Origin: Sphagnum compactum
Taxonomy: Eukaryota > Bryophyta > Sphagnopsida > Sphagnales
Assembly (NCBI GenBank): GCA_965153455.1
Contig: OZ234496.1
Location: 2,976,001-3,040,000, forward strand
Reading direction: 5' to 3'
Length of the DNA: 64,000 bases
Positions within the stretch are counted from its first letter, which is position 1. Each line of letters opens with the position of its first letter. Below are positions 60,804 to 64,000 of the stretch, in pieces. Below the pieces are notes generated by a model. The model searched no databases. It saw only the letters and a list, made by a program, of their open reading frames with translations, and had not been told where the DNA came from. The position numbers and the translations under genes were made by a program.

Positions 60804-62204
60804 CACTAGTAGAAATCAGTTAAAATGTAACCATTTCATTTGCAACTACATGCAACTTGTAGTCATCTACAACTAAGTTTGGGAGTATTTACAACTATAA
60901 GATCAAATTTCAACTATTTTGGTCACTCTTATAACTATGATGCAACTATTGGAAACTTCATTTTATTGGTTGGATGGCTTTTAGATTTATTTTCATCCAT
61001 GAATATATTGATATGTCCCATTATTCGCAATAGTCACCAAATTAGTCACATCTTAAAGGTATTCTACGGGATGTAGGGGTGTATTTTTATGTATGTATTA
61101 AAATTACATTTACAACATATTACATATGTCATGAATATATATTTGTGTGTACCTTAATTATGTGTATGTATGTATATTGTTTATATAATGAATCTAAAAA
61201 TTAATATTTCAGTTATGAAATTGATATTTGAATTTAAGAAATATTTATGTGAATTTGAATTTTTTATTTGCATTGTGATTTATTTAAATTAAAAATCATT
61301 ATTTGAGTTTAAAAATTGTTATTCCAATTCTGAAACATTTTATTTGAATCTAAAATTCAATATTTGAATTTGAAGTTTTAAATATGAATCATTAAAATTT
61401 TTATTTTTATTCAAAAATATATGTTTGAGTATAAATTTATAATTAAAATTATGACAAATATATTTAAACATTAAAATCAATGTTTCAATTCTGAAAATAA
61501 TTAGTTGAAATTCATTATATATATATATATATATATATATATAACAAAAATTTTAATCTAAAAAAAAATTAATTCTAAAATTTTTTATTGGAATTCCTTG
61601 TTTATTATGTGAATTTTGAAAGTCAATATTTCAATTTTGAATTTTTACATTTAAATTTTTAAAGAAAATTGATCCTGAAAATTATATTTCAATTATGAAA
61701 ATTACTATTTCAATTCTTTAAATAATTAGTTGAATTTGAAATTTGATATCTGAATCTAAAATTTGCTATTTCAATTTCCTAAAAAAACAAAATTAAATTA
61801 ATGTTTTTTAGGTGATTTCAAAATGCTTATTTGATTTAAAATTTGACATTTGAATTCTAAATTATTGCTTTTTATTCTAACAATTAATATTTCAATTTTG
61901 ATTTTTTAAAACTTAAACTCAAAAACTTATTTGATTTGGAACTTGAAATTGCAATTCCAAATCATTATTTTGGATTGTTAGAATTAATATTTCAATTCAG
62001 AAAATTAGTAATTGAGTCTAAAAATGGACATTTCAATTTTGAATCTGAATATACATTTAAATTCTAAAATTTTTAATTTAAATTCAAAGACTTATTTCAT
62101 CTAAAAAATGATATTCTTATTTTGAATTGTTTTTTTGGAATCTAAAATTAAGATTTCAATTCCAGAAATTATTGATTGAGTTTTAAGGTTTTTTTCTACT
62201 AGTG
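60804..62204. mobile_element. Non-autonomous CACTA-type element, about 1.4 kb
   Basis: Left end CACTAGTAGAAATCAG at 60804; the complement of the right end at 62204 reads CACTAGTAGAAAAAAAC, a perfect 12-bp terminal match of canonical CACTA form. Subterminal repeats of CAACTA(T/C/A) crowd the first 150 bp. The core (about 61190-62190) is an array of TATTTGAATTT / AATATTTCAATTTTGAAA-like words with no coding capacity. Flanking triplets are AAT and TTA, so a target duplication is not supported. Confidence 0.7.
61515..61543. repeat. (TA)n microsatellite
   Basis: About 14 TA dinucleotides inside the 60.8-62.2 kb CACTA-type element. Confidence 0.9.
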
Positions 62205-63820
62205 TTATCCATAATGAATCACTTTTAGAAATAATTATAAATGATTATATTTATTACTTATAAGTTACACTAAATAATTATTTTTAAACATAGAGTTTTT
62301 ACATTATATATTTTATATTCTTACAATAAAAGAAATTAATTATTATAATTAATGTTACATTATTTTAAAATCATTGTAATTACTTCAGATAAGAATTAAT
62401 TATATTATATGCATAACTATTTTTTAATTGAACATAATTATTCACAATATGTAATTTATAACTTTAAATCTGAATTAAAATATAATGTAGTTAAAATATT
62501 TATTATAATGACTGTAATTTCAGGAATTATTATAAATTAATTTAAGGTTTTATCTTTTAAAAAAATTTAATTACTTGTTAACATAAAATAATTAAAATAT
62601 AAATTTAATTATATAGTAATTAATGTAACTATTGTAGTATTAATTTTTTTTTAATCATGTAAATTTTTTTTTGATAACAATTGTTCTTTCATTATTAATA
62701 TTTTTTTTCTGGCTAAATTTTCCCAGTTGGCTAAATGGAAATTGAAAATGGCTAACAATGTGAGTTTTCTATGGTTTTCTAATTGCCAAATTTTCACATA
62801 TATATATATATACTTCAAAAATATTTTATTGGGTTCTACCATGGTAGCCAAAAATGTGCTGGGTGTTTAAATGTTTTGTTTTACTTTCATATCCTGTTTA
62901 TAGCCAAATTTTGCTTATGGATGACATCTTCAGGTAGTTGATAGCCACTTCAGCTACATCACACCTAATATATATATATATATATAAGAAAATAATAAAA
63001 TGAATAATAATAATAATAATTATTATTATTATTATTTGTTAAAATGTATTCACCCAAATATGCTGCTGGATAGAGATTAAATATTTTATACTTGGCACAC
63101 AACACAATGGACATTCATAGGAGACAATACACCAGTCCCATCCCCTGGGGTTTTTAAAAAAAATAGGATCAGGAACATTTTTTGAGGCTCTTCTTCAAGT
63201 TGACACTAGGAAAAGAAAAATTCCAAAAAAATTCCCATTTTTTTTGTAAGAAAAAAATTGTTTGCAAAACTTTTTTAAAAAAAAGAAAAAAAAAAAGATT
63301 GCTCATAGTCTTGCTTTGTTCTATTCAAAACATGTAGAGTAAAAACTCAAGGCATTGGGCTTTACCAGAATAAGGCCCACAAAAGGTAGAGTTGAGCATA
63401 GGCTTGATTTCTATAAAACTTGAAGATGCTGGGCTCACAAAGCATGCCTCTAATTGGGGGGGTGGGGAAGCATATTTAGGCTTTTATGTTGGGGAAGTGG
63501 CCCCATGTTCCAAAAATATCTGTAATGGGCCAATCAAATGGCTCCTTCTGAATAAAAATAAAATAAAATAAAATAAAATAAAAATACTGACTGTGAACAC
63601 ACCCATGACTTAATTCATTGAAATCATGAATACCCGTAGTACCTTGGCCATATCAACACATGTCCGTCGAATAATTAATTAATTAATTAATTTTGAAACA
63701 TTCATTTCAACAAATGGAATGTTTCTTAAATATCCATTATTTTCCTGATGTAAGTATATATTTTTGATTTGGAAGAAATAACTTTTGAAAATTTCAACAT
63801 TTCTGAAAACAATATAATTT
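62205..63820. other. AT-rich intergenic DNA with microsatellites
   Basis: Holds TA runs near 62800-62813 and 62970-62985, a hairpin-forming AAT/ATT run at 63003-63037, AAAAT repeats at 63551-63585 and TTAA repeats near 63673-63692. A GGGCCAATCAAATGGCTCC word at 63526 relates to the 42-kb repeat family. No gene seen. Confidence 0.5.
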
Positions 63821-63822
63821 AG

Positions 63823-64000
63823 TTGGATCCATTTGGGTGTCTGATCAAAGTGTTGTGATTTTGGGAAGTTGGATCCATTTGGGTGTCTGATCAAAGTGTT
63901 GTGATTTTTGGGAAGTTGGATCCATTTGGGTCTCTGATCAAAGTGTTGTGATTTTTGGGAAGTTGGATCCATTTGGGTGTCTGATCAAAGTGTTGTGATT
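63823..64000. repeat. Tandem repeat, unit 46-47 bp, at least four copies, runs off the window
   Basis: Units start with TTGGATCCATTTGGGTGTCT at 63823, 63869, 63916 and 63963. Each continues GATCAAAGTGTTGTGATTTT, TGGGAAG. Only single-base differences and one A/T-run length change separate copies, so amplification is recent. The array is cut by the window end, so its true length is unknown. Confidence 0.93.

Noticed and set aside
63679-63972. Minus-strand 97-codon frame with repeated WIQL-type peptide
   Set aside because: Artefact of the 46-47 bp array, which shifts frame at each 46-bp unit.

Overview
This is a nuclear window from a land plant. The evidence is GT-AG introns throughout, a chloroplast-targeted ADP-glucose pyrophosphorylase small subunit, a plant-type EAF1 chromatin scaffold, a mitochondrial SSB and plant telomere-type TTTAGGG motifs. 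The species cannot be fixed from sequence alone. The protein divergence from Arabidopsis and the very AT-rich, CpG-poor intergenic DNA would fit a seed-free plant (moss, lycophyte or fern), but that is inference.

Layout: 1-4660 is AT-rich repetitive DNA with no gene. 4674-6070 holds RPL12 (uL11) on + with three exons and a telo-box/site II promoter. 7422-9320 holds a decayed sorbitol-dehydrogenase pseudogene on -. 10253-11115 is a diverged tandem repeat of roughly 190 bp. 15130-15615 is a CpG-rich leader, and 16.7-32.3 kb is a 23-exon EAF1/VID21-type gene on + (NuA4/SWR1 platform; HSA, SANT and a long Gln-rich tail). 35058-38435 is a complete nine-exon ADP-glucose pyrophosphorylase small-subunit gene on -, convergent with EAF1. 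39-54 kb is repeat-rich: an inverted-repeat element, 70-bp tandem repeats, rearranged 42-kb modules, a decayed hAT-like transposase near 47 kb and a CACTA-like candidate at 49 kb. 53.5-54.0 kb is an 87-bp tandem array built around TTTAGGG-type motifs, ending just downstream of a single-exon mitochondrial SSB gene (54088-55098, -). 55.3-64 kb is AT-rich and contains two further CACTA-type elements and several tandem arrays.

The four intact genes are ordinary housekeeping functions (translation, chromatin acetylation, starch synthesis, organelle DNA maintenance) and do not form a pathway together. I found no clear previously undescribed system. The most distinctive items are a 151-bp CACTA element with a perfect 3-bp target duplication inside a tandem repeat, the telomere-motif satellite beside mtSSB, and coding fossils whose stop codons look like C-to-T decay.
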